Assembly: GCF_011926545.1 (NCBI RefSeq)
Contig: NZ_JAATIT010000003.1
Location: 599,071-663,070, forward strand
Length of the DNA stretch: 64,000 bases
Direction of reading: 5' to 3'
DNA from: Sphingopyxis italica
GTDB taxonomy: Bacteria; Pseudomonadota; Alphaproteobacteria; Sphingomonadales; Sphingomonadaceae
Shown: positions 52,518 to 64,000 of the stretch, one piece after another
How the letters are laid out: the number at the start of each line of letters is the position of its first letter
How positions within the stretch are numbered: position 1 is the stretch's first letter
Program-made: the position numbers and the translations under genes
The notes under the pieces: generated by a model
Database searches by the model: none
Told to the model about the DNA's origin: nothing
Seen by the model: the letters and a program-made list of their open reading frames with translations, nothing else

Positions 52518-53153
52518 TTAGCGCGCCCCGAAACGCCAGCGCAGCAATGGCCGAGCGAGGAACAGCCCGGCGAGGAAGCCGCCGACATGCGCCCAGATCG
52601 CGACCGCGCCGAACCCGCTGCCGCCGGCGAAGCCGAGCAGCAACTGCAGCCCGATCCACGCCGCGGCGAGCCACAGCGCGCGCACCCAATGGCTCGGGAT
52701 CGGGCCGATCGCGGGCGCCTGCGTGCGGCTGAAGATCAAAGCGAATACCGCGATCAGCGCCGAAATCGCACCGCTCGCCCCGATCATCGGCACCGCCGAG
52801 GCGGGATCGGCGAGATATTGCGCAAGCGCGCCGCCATAGGCGCCGGCGAGCAGCAGCACCGCCATCGCCTTGGTGCCAAGCGGCGCCTCGAGCTGGCGGC
52901 CGACGAACAGCAGCACCAGCATGTTGAAGGCGATGTGCAGCACCCCGCCGTGCAGCAAGGCCGACGACAGCGGCGTCAGCACAAAGGGCACCATCGTCCC
53001 GGGCGGCAGGATCAGCTCATGGCCGAAACGCGCGGGGATGAACCCCGCGCGGATGATCGCGTCGATCTGGAACCCGGTGATCCAGAGCAGCACGAAGATA
53101 ACGACGCAGGCGAGCGCATAGCCCGTGACGAGCGGCGCGGCTTGCGGTTTCAT
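52518..53153 (-). CDS. Rhomboid-family intramembrane serine protease
   Basis: A 211-residue protein with six transmembrane helices. The oxyanion/His region HGGVLHIAFNMLVLLFVG (68-85) precedes the catalytic serine in IGASGAIS (Ser128) and the catalytic histidine in AHVGGFLAG (His189). The order and spacing fit active GlpG-type rhomboids. It cleaves membrane substrates near transmembrane helices. A substrate is not evident from neighbours; greA is upstream on the same strand. Confidence 0.93.
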   Translation of the reverse strand: MKPQAAPLVTGYALACVVIFVLLWITGFQIDAIIRAGFIPARFGHELILPPGTMVPFVLTPLSSALLHGGVLHIAFNMLVLLFVGRQLEAPLGTKAMAVLLLAGAYGGALAQYLADPASAVPMIGASGAISALIAVFALIFSRTQAPAIGPIPSHWVRALWLAAAWIGLQLLLGFAGGSGFGAVAIWAHVGGFLAGLFLARPLLRWRFGAR

Positions 53154-53170
53154 CCTCGCGCGTCCACTCG

Positions 53171-53647
53171 TCAGATGAATTCGATCTTGGTCACCAGATA
53201 ATATTTGTCGCCCGCGGGCACGGTGACTTCGATCTCGTCGTCGATGCGGCGGCCGATCAGCGCGCGGCCGAGCGGCGAATTATAGCTGATCTTGCCGTCC
53301 TTGGCGTCGGCCTCGGCCTGCCCGACGATCTGGTAGCGGACGGGCTTGTCGTCCTCGTCGGCGAGCGTGACCGTCGCGCCGAACACGATGCGGTCGCCCG
53401 ACAGCGTCGTCGGGTCGATGACCTGCGCGCGCGAAAGCTTGTCCTCAAGGTCGCCGATCGTCGCTTCGACCTGGCCCTGGCGCTCCTTGGCGGCGTGGTA
53501 TTCGGCATTTTCGCTAAGGTCGCCATGCGCGCGCGCTTCCTCGATCGCATCGACGATCAGCGGTCGCTCGGCCTTGAGCGCAGTGAGCTGTGTGCTCATC
53601 TTCTCATAGCCTTCTGCCAGCATCGGCACCTTTTCAACGCTTGCCAT
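53171..53647 (-). CDS. greA: Transcription elongation factor GreA
   Basis: The product is 158 residues, the standard GreA length. The N-terminal coiled-coil hairpin ([41 protein letters not shown]) carries the acidic tip DLSENAEY that stimulates RNA-polymerase transcript cleavage. The C-terminal domain has [23 protein letters not shown] 53647 is used; the in-frame extension to 53668 is not conserved. It rescues backtracked polymerase. Confidence 0.96.
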   Translation of the reverse strand: MASVEKVPMLAEGYEKMSTQLTALKAERPLIVDAIEEARAHGDLSENAEYHAAKERQGQVEATIGDLEDKLSRAQVIDPTTLSGDRIVFGATVTLADEDDKPVRYQIVGQAEADAKDGKISYNSPLGRALIGRRIDDEIEVTVPAGDKYYLVTKIEFI

Positions 53648-53742
53648 TATCCTGTTGTCCTTCGTCAATAATCCAGCGCCAGCGAAACTTCGCCGGGCGG
53701 CTGCGCCGCTGCTTCCGTCAATGTCGGGGGGTGGAGCGGTCT

Positions 53743-54000
53743 AGGGTTAGAACCCATCAATAGCACGTTCGAGGCGTCGAAATGGCGAAGATATCGCTTT
53801 CGCGTAGCCGCGACAGGTAGTGGTTCTACCTGTTAGGCTGCGCGTAAGCGAGATCGAAGCCATTTCGACGTCCCTTCGGGATTTGACCGATTTTGTCCAT
53901 GGCAGCGTCAGCGAGCCTTGGAATATATTCATATACCTGCGCCTCGCTTCCTCGCCCTGAACAAAATCGCTTCAAACCTCGAACGTGCTATTGATGGGCT

Positions 54001-54008
<8 letters not shown>
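53743..54008. mobile_element. MITE-like palindromic element at the carB 3' end
   Basis: A 266-bp element with 32-base terminal inverted repeats, 53743-53774 and 53977-54008, matching at 31 of 32 positions (outer end AGGGTTAGA). Inside, 53775-53870 folds as one long imperfect hairpin: CGTCGAAATGGC and GCCATTTCGACG at its base, ACAGGTAG-TGGTT-CTACCTGT at its tip. It has no coding capacity that I accept. No clear target-site duplication was seen. The right repeat provides the TAG stop of carB (54001-54003). It fills the 353-base gap between greA and carB (53648-54000) apart from about 95 unremarkable bases. Confidence 0.8.
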
Positions 54009-57326
<3,318 letters not shown>

Positions 57327-57327
<1 letters not shown>

Positions 57328-57551
57328 TAAAAGTGCTTGCTTCCAATTTCGACCAGCTTTTCAAAAGCAGCCTTATCCAGACGGATGGTTTGTGAGAGTT
57401 TTCCCGGCTTTTCGCGCGTCGGCCGGCCGTAAGTATCGATTTGTATTAGGCGCTCTCGTCCGCAATCAACAAGGCGAACGATGGCTTCAACGTCTTCATG
57501 CGGGCGCGCATCATCGAGTGGCACAACGGTAAACTTCCTGACAGTTGCCAT
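57327..57551 (-). CDS. Conserved small protein between carA and carB
   Basis: The product is 74 residues: [20 protein letters not shown], then [40 protein letters not shown] and [14 protein letters not shown]. Soluble, no signal peptide, one cysteine (30). It starts 3 bases after the carA stop and overlaps the carB start by one base, so it is translated within the carAB operon. I do not recognise a family with certainty. A small regulatory or accessory protein of the synthase is possible but is only a guess from position. Confidence 0.8.
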
Positions 57552-57554
57552 CGC

Positions 57555-58820
57555 TTAGTCCTTCCCCAGTTGCCCCACAAACTTCTCGAACAGATAGAAG
57601 CTGTCCTGCGGCCCCGGGCTCGCCTCGGGGTGATATTGCACGCTGAACGCGTTCTTGCCCGTGATCGCGATGCCGCAGTTCGATCCGTCGAACAGGCTCT
57701 TGTGCGTTTCGACCACGCCGCCCGGCAGCGTCGATGCGTCGATCGCGAAGCCGTGATTCATACTCGTGATCTCGACCACGCCATCTTCGGCGCGCTGCAC
57801 CGGATGGTTCGCGCCACGGTGGCCCTGGTGCATCTTCATGGTCTTGGCGCCCGCCGCGATGCCGAGCATCTGGTGACCGAGGCAGATGCCGAAGATCGGC
57901 ACGTCACGTTCGAGCAGTCCCTGGATCACCGGCACCGCATAATCGCCCGTCGCCGCGGGGTCGCCGGGACCGTTCGAGAGGAACACGCCCTTGGGTTCCA
58001 GCGCCAGCACTTCGTCGAGGCTCGCGGTGGCGGGCACCACGGTGACGCGCGCGCCGGCCTTGACGAGGTTGCGAAAGATATTGTCCTTCGCGCCATAATC
58101 GATCGCGACGACATGGGGGCGTTGATCTCCCCTCCCGCTTGCGGGAGGGGTCGGGGGAGGGCCTGTTTCGGTCGAAGCGGAAGTCGACATGCCCTCCCCT
58201 AGCCCCTCCCGCAAGCGGGAGGGGGACTGGTAGCCTTTGCCCAATTCCCACGTCCCCGCATCCCAATCGCCCGTGTCGGTACGGCTGACGTCCTTCGCAA
58301 GGTCCATACCCTCCAGCCCCGCCCAGCCGCGCGCCATGGCAAGCAGCTCGTCCACGTCGAACTTGCCCTCGGGATTATGCGCGATCACGCCGTTCGGCGC
58401 GCCCGCATCGCGGATGCGGCGCGTGAGCGCGCGCGTGTCGATGCCCGCGAGCCCGATCACGCCCTGTTCGACCATCCATTCGGGCAAGGTCTGGACACTG
58501 CGGAAATTGCTCGGCTGCGTCGGCAGCTCGCGCGTGATCGCACCCAGTGCGCCATGCACGCCGCGCTCCATATCCTCGGGATTCGCGCCGACATTGCCGA
58601 TATGCGGAAAAGTGAAGGTGACGATCTGCCCGGCGTAGCTCGGGTCGGTCAGGATTTCCTGATAGCCCGTCATCGACGTGTTGAAACAAATCTCGCCCAC
58701 GCTGGCCCCGGCGGCACCATAACCCACGCCCCACAGGATCGTGCCATCGGCAAGGACAAGGACGCCAGTCGCGCCAGAAGGCTGGCTTGCAGGCGCGGCA
58801 GAGGGGTTGGCAGGTGCCAT
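57555..58820 (-). CDS. carA: Carbamoyl-phosphate synthase small subunit with an in-frame palindromic-repeat insertion
   Basis: The product is 421 residues, longer than usual for CarA. The N-terminal CarA domain (GVLVLADGTILWG, then GEICFNTSMTGYQEILTDPSYAGQ) and the glutaminase domain (GICLGHQMLG, nucleophile Cys313; QYHPEASPGP, His397 and Glu399) are intact. Between them, residues about 198-233 (QSPSRLREGLGEGMSTSAST, then ETGPPPTPPASGRGDQ) are encoded by paired GC hairpins at 58127-58227 and resemble nothing in the family. The insertion keeps frame and lies in the linker before RPHVVAIDYGAKDNIFRNL. It provides ammonia from glutamine to CarB. Confidence 0.95.
   Translation of the reverse strand: MAPANPSAAPASQPSGATGVLVLADGTILWGVGYGAAGASVGEICFNTSMTGYQEILTDPSYAGQIVTFTFPHIGNVGANPEDMERGVHGALGAITRELPTQPSNFRSVQTLPEWMVEQGVIGLAGIDTRALTRRIRDAGAPNGVIAHNPEGKFDVDELLAMARGWAGLEGMDLAKDVSRTDTGDWDAGTWELGKGYQSPSRLREGLGEGMSTSASTETGPPPTPPASGRGDQRPHVVAIDYGAKDNIFRNLVKAGARVTVVPATASLDEVLALEPKGVFLSNGPGDPAATGDYAVPVIQGLLERDVPIFGICLGHQMLGIAAGAKTMKMHQGHRGANHPVQRAEDGVVEITSMNHGFAIDASTLPGGVVETHKSLFDGSNCGIAITGKNAFSVQYHPEASPGPQDSFYLFEKFVGQLGKD
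58127..58227. repeat. Paired GC hairpin element (A and B arms) inside carA
   Basis: The A arm (58127-58167) holds the hairpin CCCTCCCGCTTGCGGGAGGG; the B arm (58186-58227) holds CCCTCCCGCAAGCGGGAGGG. The two arms are inverted relative to each other, with an 18-base spacer. The A arm is identical over 41 bases to 59469-59509 upstream of the DUF559 gene. It is translated as part of CarA. Confidence 0.9.
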
Positions 58821-58951
58821 TCAACATGCTCCGGACGGGGGGCTAAACGGCCGACCAAGTAGGAGGCAAAAAAGTGATTCACAAGCTATCGGATTATGAA
58901 ACTTGCCGCTAGAGAGGGCCTTTCCGAAATTTGCAGCGCATGGGGACACGT

Positions 58952-59404
58952 ATGATTCGTGACGACATCAAGGCTGCGCAGGTCGCCGCGATGAAAAGCG
59001 GCGACAAGGCGCGTCTGGGCACCATCCGGCTGATGCTGGCCAAGATCAAGGACAAGGACATCGAACTGCGCACCGGCACCGCGCCGGCCGACGACGACGT
59101 GCTCGTCACCGACGTGCTGCAGAAGATGGTGAAGCAGCGCCGCGAGTCGATCACCATGTTCGAACAGGGCGGCCGTCAGGAACTGGCCGACATCGAAGCG
59201 AGCGAAGTCGCGGTGATCGAGGATTTCCTGCCCGCGCAGCTTTCGGACGAGGAAGCGACGGCGGCGATCAAGGCGATCGTGGTGGAGCTTGGCGCCGAGA
59301 GCCTGAAGGACATGGGCAAGGTGATGGCCGCGGTGAAGGACCGGCTCGGGAGCCAGCTCGATATGAGCAAGGCGAGCGGGTGGGTGAAGGCGGCTTTGTC
59401 GTAA
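58952..59404 (+). CDS. GatB/YqeY domain protein
   Basis: The product is 150 residues. YqeY-type, MIRDDIKAAQVAAMKSGDKARLGTIRLMLAKIK at the start, then VLQKMVKQRRESITMFEQGGRQELADIEASEVAVIEDFLP and DMGKVMAAVKDRLGSQLDMSKASGWVKAALS, the helical domain shared with the tail of GatB amidotransferase subunits. It may bind tRNA, but its role is not established. ATG 58952 was preferred over upstream TTG/ATG (58931/58940) because conserved sequence starts there. It diverges from carA and is followed by B-type hairpin 59408-59448. Confidence 0.92.
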   Translation: MIRDDIKAAQVAAMKSGDKARLGTIRLMLAKIKDKDIELRTGTAPADDDVLVTDVLQKMVKQRRESITMFEQGGRQELADIEASEVAVIEDFLPAQLSDEEATAAIKAIVVELGAESLKDMGKVMAAVKDRLGSQLDMSKASGWVKAALS

Positions 59405-59407
59405 GGA

Positions 59408-59448
59408 GACATGCCCTCCCTAACCCCTCCCGCAGGCGGGAGGGGGAC
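59408..59448. repeat. GC hairpin, B-type arm, after the YqeY gene
   Basis: Begins GACATGCCCTCCC and contains CCCCTCCCGCAGGCGGGAGG. It is the same orientation as the B arm in carA, differing by one deletion and two substitutions. It starts 4 bases after the YqeY stop and may act as that gene's 3' hairpin. Confidence 0.85.
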
Positions 59449-59468
59449 AGACGGTCGCGATCATAATT

Positions 59469-59509
59469 CTCCCCTCCCGCTTGCGGGAGGGGTCGGGGGA
59501 GGGCCTGTT
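59469..59509. repeat. GC hairpin, A-type arm, at the start of the DUF559 gene
   Basis: Identical over 41 bases to the A arm in carA (58127-58167). Its purine-rich side, GGGGGAGGG at 59495-59503, is followed 4 bases later by TTG at 59508, so the arm appears to provide the ribosome-binding site for the nuclease gene. Confidence 0.88.
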
Positions 59510-59897
59510 GGATAAAGGCTACAAACGACCGACCGCGAGATCGCGCGAACTCAGGTTGAACGCCACGGACGCTGAACGGAAGCTGTGGGGCCAGCTCAGC
59601 GCCCGCAAAGTTGCCGGCGTCCGTTTCAATCGCCAATTCCCTATCGGCCCATTCATTTGCGACTTCGTCTCGCGATCGGCCAAGCTCGTCATCGAAGTCG
59701 ATGGCGGGCAACATGCGGTTGATGTAGAAAAAGACCGAGCACGCACGGCCTATTTGCAAGCACGAGGTTATCGGGTGATCCGGTTCTGGAACAATGATGT
59801 GATGGAGCGGATCGAGGGGGTTGTGAGCGAGATTGAGCACGTCCTTGCAACATGCCCTCCCCCGGCCCCTCCCATAAATGGGAGGGGAGAAGAATGA
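59508..59897 (+). CDS. DUF559 (Vsr-like) endonuclease-domain protein flanked by palindromic arms
   Basis: The product is about 129 residues. DUF559 core: RSRELRLNATDAERKLWGQL, GVRFNRQFPIGPFICDFVSR (Asp52), KLVIEVDGGQHA (Glu63, His69) and YRVIRFWNNDVM, the catalytic pattern of the PD-(D/E)XK/Vsr-like nuclease superfamily. No ATG exists; TTG 59508 is chosen, with TTG 59481 possible. The last 15 residues ([15 protein letters not shown]) are encoded by the B arm, and the stop overlaps the dnaG start. Gene and arms together (59469-59892) look like one mobile unit. Family function is unproven; nuclease activity is inferred. Confidence 0.85.
   Translation: MDKGYKRPTARSRELRLNATDAERKLWGQLSARKVAGVRFNRQFPIGPFICDFVSRSAKLVIEVDGGQHAVDVEKDRARTAYLQARGYRVIRFWNNDVMERIEGVVSEIEHVLATCPPPAPPINGRGEE
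59849..59892. repeat. GC hairpin, B-type arm, end of the DUF559 gene and dnaG leader
   Basis: Begins AACATGCCCTCCC and contains the perfect palindrome CCCCTCCCAT-AA-ATGGGAGGGG (22 bases). Relative to the other B arms the stem tip changes from GC..GC to AT..AT, a compensated change. GGGAGGGGAGAAG ends 1 base before the dnaG ATG and supplies its Shine-Dalgarno sequence. Confidence 0.88.
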
Positions 59898-61795
59898 CCC
59901 TCACCCCGCAATGGCTGGACGAACTGCGCTCGCGCGTCACGCTGTCGACGCTCATCGGCCGCACGGTGAAGGTCATACGTGCGGGCCGCGAATACAAAGC
60001 CTGCTGCCCCTTCCATAACGAGAAGACGCCCAGCTTCACGATCAACGACGAAAAGGGTTTCTATCACTGTTTCGGCTGCTCGGCGCATGGCGATGCGATC
60101 CGCTGGATGACCGATCAGCGCGGGCTCAGCTTCATGGATGCCGTCAAGGAACTCGCCGCCGAGGCGGGCATGGACGTTCCCGCCCCCGACCCGCGTGCCG
60201 CGAAAAAGGCAGAGGAGGCGGCGAGCCTGCGCGACGTCACCCAAGCCGCCGCCGACTGGTTCACCCAGCAGCTCGGCAGCAGCAACGGTGCGCCGGCGCG
60301 CGAATATCTCGCGAAGCGCGGCATTTCGGAAGCGACGCGCAAGGCCTTCGGCTTCGGCCTCGCGCCCGAGAGCCGCAGCGCGCTCAAGGACGCGCTCAAG
60401 AAATTCCCGACCGCGATGCTCGTCGAGGCGGGGATGCTCATCGCGGTCGAAGAGAAAGAACCCTACGACCGCTTCCGCGGCCGGCTGATGATCCCGATCC
60501 GCGACGCGCGGGGGCGGGTGATCGCGTTCGGGGGACGCATCCTCGGCGACGGCGAGCCCAAATATCTGAACTCGCCCGATACGCCGCTCTTTGACAAGGG
60601 GCGCACGCTCTACAATCTCGACAAGGCGAGCCCCGCGTCGCGGCAGACGAACCGGATCATCGTCGTCGAGGGCTATATGGACGTGATCGCGCTCGCCGAG
60701 GCGGGGATCGCCGACGCCGTCGCGCCGCTCGGCACCGCGCTGACCGAGAATCAGCTCGGGATGATCTGGCGGATGGTGCCCGTGCCCATTCTCTGCTTCG
60801 ACGGCGACAACGCGGGGCAGAAGGCGGCGATGCGCGCCGCGATGCGCGCGCTGCCGCTGCTCCGTCCCGGCTTCAGCCTCGCCTTCGCGACGTTGCCGGC
60901 GGGACAGGACCCCGACGACATCGTCCGCGCGCGCGGCGCGACGGGCTTCACCGCGCTGCTCGAAGACGCACAGCCGCTCGTCGAGCGCCTCTGGGCGCAC
61001 GAAGCCGCAGCTGGTCCGCTCGCGACGCCCGAGGAACGCGCCGCGCTGAAGTCGCGCCTGCTTGCGCACGCCGACGCGGTCCAGGACGCCGATGTGCGCC
61101 ATCATTACCGCGAAGCCTTCCGCGAGCGACTCGACGCGCTGTTCGCGCGGCAACGCCCCGAGCGCGGGCCGCCCCGGCCATGGACGCCGAACCCGCCGCG
61201 TGCCGGACATTATGGAGGGGGCAATCGCCGCTTCGGCCCGGATCCGCGCTTGCAACCTCCGGCCGACGAAACGCGTTCCATCGGACAGACCGGGATTTCG
61301 GCGCCATATATCGCGGCGTTGATCGGCGGATTGCTGCGCTATCCCGAAGCGCTGCGGCGGAACGAGGAGGGATTGACGCGGCTGCCGATCGCCGATTCCG
61401 GCGACGCCGAATTGCTCGGCGTAATGCTTGACAGCGCAATGTGTCAGGAAGGGCTTGATTGCGAGGGGTTGCTTGCCATATTGGAGCCGATGAAAGTGTA
61501 TAATAGGGCGACGACATTGCTCAGAGCCGACGGAATGCACTTCTCGTTCAATCGCAGGCTGGAATGCAATGACGAGGCCGATGCGGCGCGCGAAACCGCG
61601 CTGCGCGATCTCGACGAATATATCGGCGTGCTGGTCACCCAGCCCGAAATCCGCGAGCGGCTGGCACAGGCCACCGCGGATTTTCAGCGCACGATGGATG
61701 ACGAAGGCCTGGCGCGGCAGCAGAAACTGCGCGCGATGGACGAGGATCTGACCCGCCGCCTGGCCGCGCTGTCCGAGAGCAGCAGCAGCCAGTAA
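59894..61795 (+). CDS. dnaG: DNA primase DnaG
   Basis: The protein has 633 residues. The CHC2 zinc ribbon is [15 protein letters not shown]...[12 protein letters not shown] (Cys38, His41, Cys59, Cys62); the RNA-polymerase core has SRGLS-like [15 protein letters not shown] and [15 protein letters not shown]; the TOPRIM part shows [16 protein letters not shown] and [12 protein letters not shown]; the C-terminal DnaB-binding region follows a proline-rich linker near residue 420. It makes replication primers. ATG 59894 overlaps the DUF559 stop; the leader is repeat-derived. It is followed by rpoD, the usual macromolecular-synthesis order. Confidence 0.97.
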   Translation: MTLTPQWLDELRSRVTLSTLIGRTVKVIRAGREYKACCPFHNEKTPSFTINDEKGFYHCFGCSAHGDAIRWMTDQRGLSFMDAVKELAAEAGMDVPAPDPRAAKKAEEAASLRDVTQAAADWFTQQLGSSNGAPAREYLAKRGISEATRKAFGFGLAPESRSALKDALKKFPTAMLVEAGMLIAVEEKEPYDRFRGRLMIPIRDARGRVIAFGGRILGDGEPKYLNSPDTPLFDKGRTLYNLDKASPASRQTNRIIVVEGYMDVIALAEAGIADAVAPLGTALTENQLGMIWRMVPVPILCFDGDNAGQKAAMRAAMRALPLLRPGFSLAFATLPAGQDPDDIVRARGATGFTALLEDAQPLVERLWAHEAAAGPLATPEERAALKSRLLAHADAVQDADVRHHYREAFRERLDALFARQRPERGPPRPWTPNPPRAGHYGGGNRRFGPDPRLQPPADETRSIGQTGISAPYIAALIGGLLRYPEALRRNEEGLTRLPIADSGDAELLGVMLDSAMCQEGLDCEGLLAILEPMKVYNRATTLLRADGMHFSFNRRLECNDEADAARETALRDLDEYIGVLVTQPEIRERLAQATADFQRTMDDEGLARQQKLRAMDEDLTRRLAALSESSSSQ

Positions 61796-61830
61796 CGACC
61801 CATGGATGCCCTTTTAGGCAGGAAAAATTG

Positions 61831-63846
61831 ATGGCCACCAAGAACACCGAAGCCGATACCGACGCCCCGCTGATCGACCTCAACGAGGCCGACGTCAAAA
61901 AGCTGATCGCGCGCGGCAAGAAGCGCGGTTACCTGACCTATGACGAGCTCAATGCGGCGCTGCCGCAGGACGAAATGTCGTCCGAGCAGATCGAGGACAT
62001 CATGTCGGCGATCTCCGACATGGGCATCAATATCGTCGAAAGCGACGAGGATGTGCAGGAAGAAGCCGAGCAGGAGCAGGACGACGACGTCGACGTCAGC
62101 GCCGGCACCGGATCGGTCTCGAACCCGGCGATCGAGAAGAAGAAGGAAACGGTCGATCGCACCGACGATCCCGTTCGCATGTATCTGCGCGAAATGGGCG
62201 CGGTCGAACTCTTGAGCCGCGAGGGCGAAATCGCGATCGCCAAGCGCATCGAGGCGGGCCGCGACACGATGATCCTCGGGCTGTGCGAAAGCCCGCTGAC
62301 CTTCAACGCGATCATCGACTGGTCGACCGCGCTGAACAACGGCGACATGCAGCTGCGCGAGATCGTCGATCTGGAAGCGATGCTGTCGAAGGACCCGGCG
62401 CCCGAGAATCTCGAGGAAGAGGGCGCCGAGGATACCGGCGAGATCAGCGAGAAGACCGCCGGCGTCTCGTTCAAGGACGAGGATGAGGTCGAGGAAGAAC
62501 CCTCGGCCGACGGCGACGACGAGAACGGCGAAGGCTCGTCGGGCAAGCGCGAAAGCTTCGAAGAGGATGAGGAAGACAACACGCTCAGCCTCGCCGCGAT
62601 GGAAGAGCTGCTGAAGCCCGACGCGCTCGAAAAATTCGCGAACATCACCAAGAGCTTCAAGGCCTTCTCGAAGTTGCAGGACGCGCGGCTTGAGGCTCTG
62701 TCGACCGCGGGAGAATTCCCTTCGGCGTCGGAAAAAAAATACCACAAGCTGCGCGAGGAACTCACCGCGCAGGTCGAGAGCGTGCAGTTCCACAACACCA
62801 AGATCGAATATCTCGTCGACCAGCTCTACAGCTATAACCGCCGCCTGACCGCATTGGGCGGCCAGATGCTGCGCCTCGCCGAGCGCCACAAGGTGCCGCG
62901 CAAATCGTTCCTCGATAATTATGTCGGGCGCGAGCTCGAAGAAAACTGGATCGAGAGCGTCAGCGGTCTCGACAAGAAATGGGCCGCCTTCGCCGAGAAT
63001 GAGGCCGGCGCGGTCGACCGCATCCGCATCGAGATCAGCGAAATCGCGCAAGCCGCGGGCATGAGCCTGACCGAATTCCGCCGCGTCGTGAACATGGTCC
63101 AGAAGGGCGAGCGCGAAGCGCGTATCGCCAAGAAGGAAATGGTCGAGGCGAACCTGCGCCTCGTGATCTCGATCGCCAAGAAATATACGAACCGCGGTTT
63201 GCAGTTCCTCGACCTCATTCAGGAAGGCAATATCGGCCTGATGAAGGCGGTCGACAAGTTCGAGTATCGCCGCGGCTACAAATTCAGCACCTATGCGACC
63301 TGGTGGATCCGGCAGGCGATCACCCGCTCGATCGCCGACCAGGCGCGCACGATCCGCATCCCTGTCCATATGATCGAGACGATCAACAAGCTGGTGCGCT
63401 GCAGCCGCCAGTTCCTTCACGAAAGCGGCCGCGAGCCGACCCCGGAGGAAATGGCCGAGCGTCTGTCGATGCCGCTCGAAAAGGTCCGTAAGGTGATGAA
63501 GATCGCCAAGGAGCCGATCAGCCTCGAAACGCCGATCGGCGACGAGGAAGACAGCCACCTCGGCGATTTCATCGAGGACAAGAATGCGGTCATCCCGGTC
63601 GACGCCGCGGTGCAGTCGAACCTGAAAGAGACGGTCACCCGCGTCCTCGCCTCACTCACTCCGCGCGAGGAGCGCGTGCTGCGCATGCGTTTCGGCATCG
63701 GGATGAACACCGACCATACGCTGGAGGAAGTGGGCCAGCAGTTCAGCGTGACGCGCGAACGCATCCGCCAGATCGAGGCGAAGGCGCTCCGCAAGCTGAA
63801 GCACCCGTCGCGCAGCCGCAAGATGCGCAGCTTCCTCGACCAGTAA
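61831..63846 (+). CDS. rpoD: RNA polymerase primary sigma factor RpoD (sigma-70)
   Basis: The protein has 671 residues. Region 1.1 (about 1-80), an acidic non-conserved region with Glu/Asp runs (about 190-250), region 2 ([20 protein letters not shown], then [20 protein letters not shown]), region 3 ([20 protein letters not shown]) and region 4 ([20 protein letters not shown], then [20 protein letters not shown]). ATG 61831 follows AGGAAAAATTG. It is the housekeeping promoter-recognition factor and ends at a strong terminator. Confidence 0.98.
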   Translation: MATKNTEADTDAPLIDLNEADVKKLIARGKKRGYLTYDELNAALPQDEMSSEQIEDIMSAISDMGINIVESDEDVQEEAEQEQDDDVDVSAGTGSVSNPAIEKKKETVDRTDDPVRMYLREMGAVELLSREGEIAIAKRIEAGRDTMILGLCESPLTFNAIIDWSTALNNGDMQLREIVDLEAMLSKDPAPENLEEEGAEDTGEISEKTAGVSFKDEDEVEEEPSADGDDENGEGSSGKRESFEEDEEDNTLSLAAMEELLKPDALEKFANITKSFKAFSKLQDARLEALSTAGEFPSASEKKYHKLREELTAQVESVQFHNTKIEYLVDQLYSYNRRLTALGGQMLRLAERHKVPRKSFLDNYVGRELEENWIESVSGLDKKWAAFAENEAGAVDRIRIEISEIAQAAGMSLTEFRRVVNMVQKGEREARIAKKEMVEANLRLVISIAKKYTNRGLQFLDLIQEGNIGLMKAVDKFEYRRGYKFSTYATWWIRQAITRSIADQARTIRIPVHMIETINKLVRCSRQFLHESGREPTPEEMAERLSMPLEKVRKVMKIAKEPISLETPIGDEEDSHLGDFIEDKNAVIPVDAAVQSNLKETVTRVLASLTPREERVLRMRFGIGMNTDHTLEEVGQQFSVTRERIRQIEAKALRKLKHPSRSRKMRSFLDQ

Positions 63847-63869
63847 GGGCGAGTTCGCCGAATTTCACG

Positions 63870-63901
63870 GGGGCGGTCCGGGAACGGGCCGCCCCTTTTT
63901 T
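63870..63901 (+). terminator. Rho-independent terminator of rpoD
   Basis: GGGGCGG (63870-63876) pairs with CCGCCCC (63889-63895), followed by six T (63896-63901). The remaining 99 bases to the window end hold no recognisable gene; GGAAGCGGA...TCCGCGCTTCC near 63917-63943 is a weak hairpin. Confidence 0.92.
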
Positions 63902-64000
63902 GTCCGCTTTGGGGTGGGAAGCGGACGTTTAGCTCCGCGCTTCCAAAGCTGATTGTGCCTTTTGCGCCTTAGTGCGCAAGCTTGGCCATAAGTGATGACT

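Noticed and set aside
53747..53932. Short minus-strand open frame (61 residues) within the carB-end element
   Set aside because: Lies wholly within the hairpin, with no ribosome-binding site or protein-like composition.
58122..58230. CRISPR-like repeat in carA
   Set aside because: Only one inverted hairpin pair, no regular direct repeats or spacers, and no cas genes in the window.
61684..63558. Minus-strand open frame of 624 residues opposite rpoD
   Set aside because: Antisense of a highly conserved sigma factor; no independent start signals.

Overview
The window looks like a chromosomal segment of a sphingomonad (Alphaproteobacteria, Sphingomonadales), most like Sphingopyxis or a close relative. 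The evidence is high GC, a serine palmitoyltransferase with its own acyl carrier protein, a two-piece permuted tmRNA with tag ANDNEALALAA, methionine synthase split into two genes, a large exopolysaccharide locus, and intergenic palindromic repeats. No rRNA, tRNA, CRISPR array, phage or classical insertion sequence was seen. Species cannot be fixed by eye.

Layout. 1-4287 (minus): a tightly packed S-adenosylmethionine-cycle operon, sahR-metF-metH(N)-GNAT-metH(C), preceded by a palindromic operator. 4520-5618: three small lipoproteins, two of them Ala-rich paralogues. 5752-7187: an isonitrile-hydratase-like protein and a glutaminyl cyclase. 7327-9397: groES-groEL with a heat-shock promoter and CIRCE operator. 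9432-10829: a MATE exporter. 10985-17854: a sphingolipid neighbourhood (Pycsar-effector-like membrane protein, acyl carrier protein, serine palmitoyltransferase, hybrid histidine kinase, nucleotidyltransferase-fold protein, lipid kinase, DUF2141 protein). 17986-20297: lptF-lptG. 20401-23112: a TonB-dependent receptor.

23234-45910: a Wzx/Wzy-type exopolysaccharide locus. It holds a priming sugar transferase, five glycosyltransferases, a flippase, a polymerase, a polysaccharide co-polymerase fused to a tyrosine autokinase, an outer-membrane export lipoprotein, a beta-barrel protein, galU, ugd and a UDP-glucuronate epimerase for precursors, pyruvyl and acyl decoration enzymes, and a beta-helix protein.

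46045-47145: a divergent MerR/CDF metal-efflux pair. 47294-49055: a BON-domain protein, tmRNA and mscL. 49178-51808: a LemA/TPM membrane cluster. Then come a NUDIX hydrolase, rhomboid protease, greA, carB, a 74-residue protein, carA, a YqeY-type protein, a DUF559 nuclease, dnaG and rpoD.

The most unusual signal is a family of paired GC-rich hairpins. One pair (A and B arms) sits in frame inside carA and adds about 36 residues to the protein. An identical 41-base A arm and a diverged B arm flank the DUF559 endonuclease gene just upstream of dnaG, where the arms also supply Shine-Dalgarno-like sequences. This resembles a nuclease-linked mobile palindrome with a non-autonomous copy in carA. A second element of 266 bp, with 32-bp terminal inverted repeats and a large internal hairpin, lies at the 3' end of carB and supplies its stop codon. 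A third, modular hairpin family occurs three times between genes.
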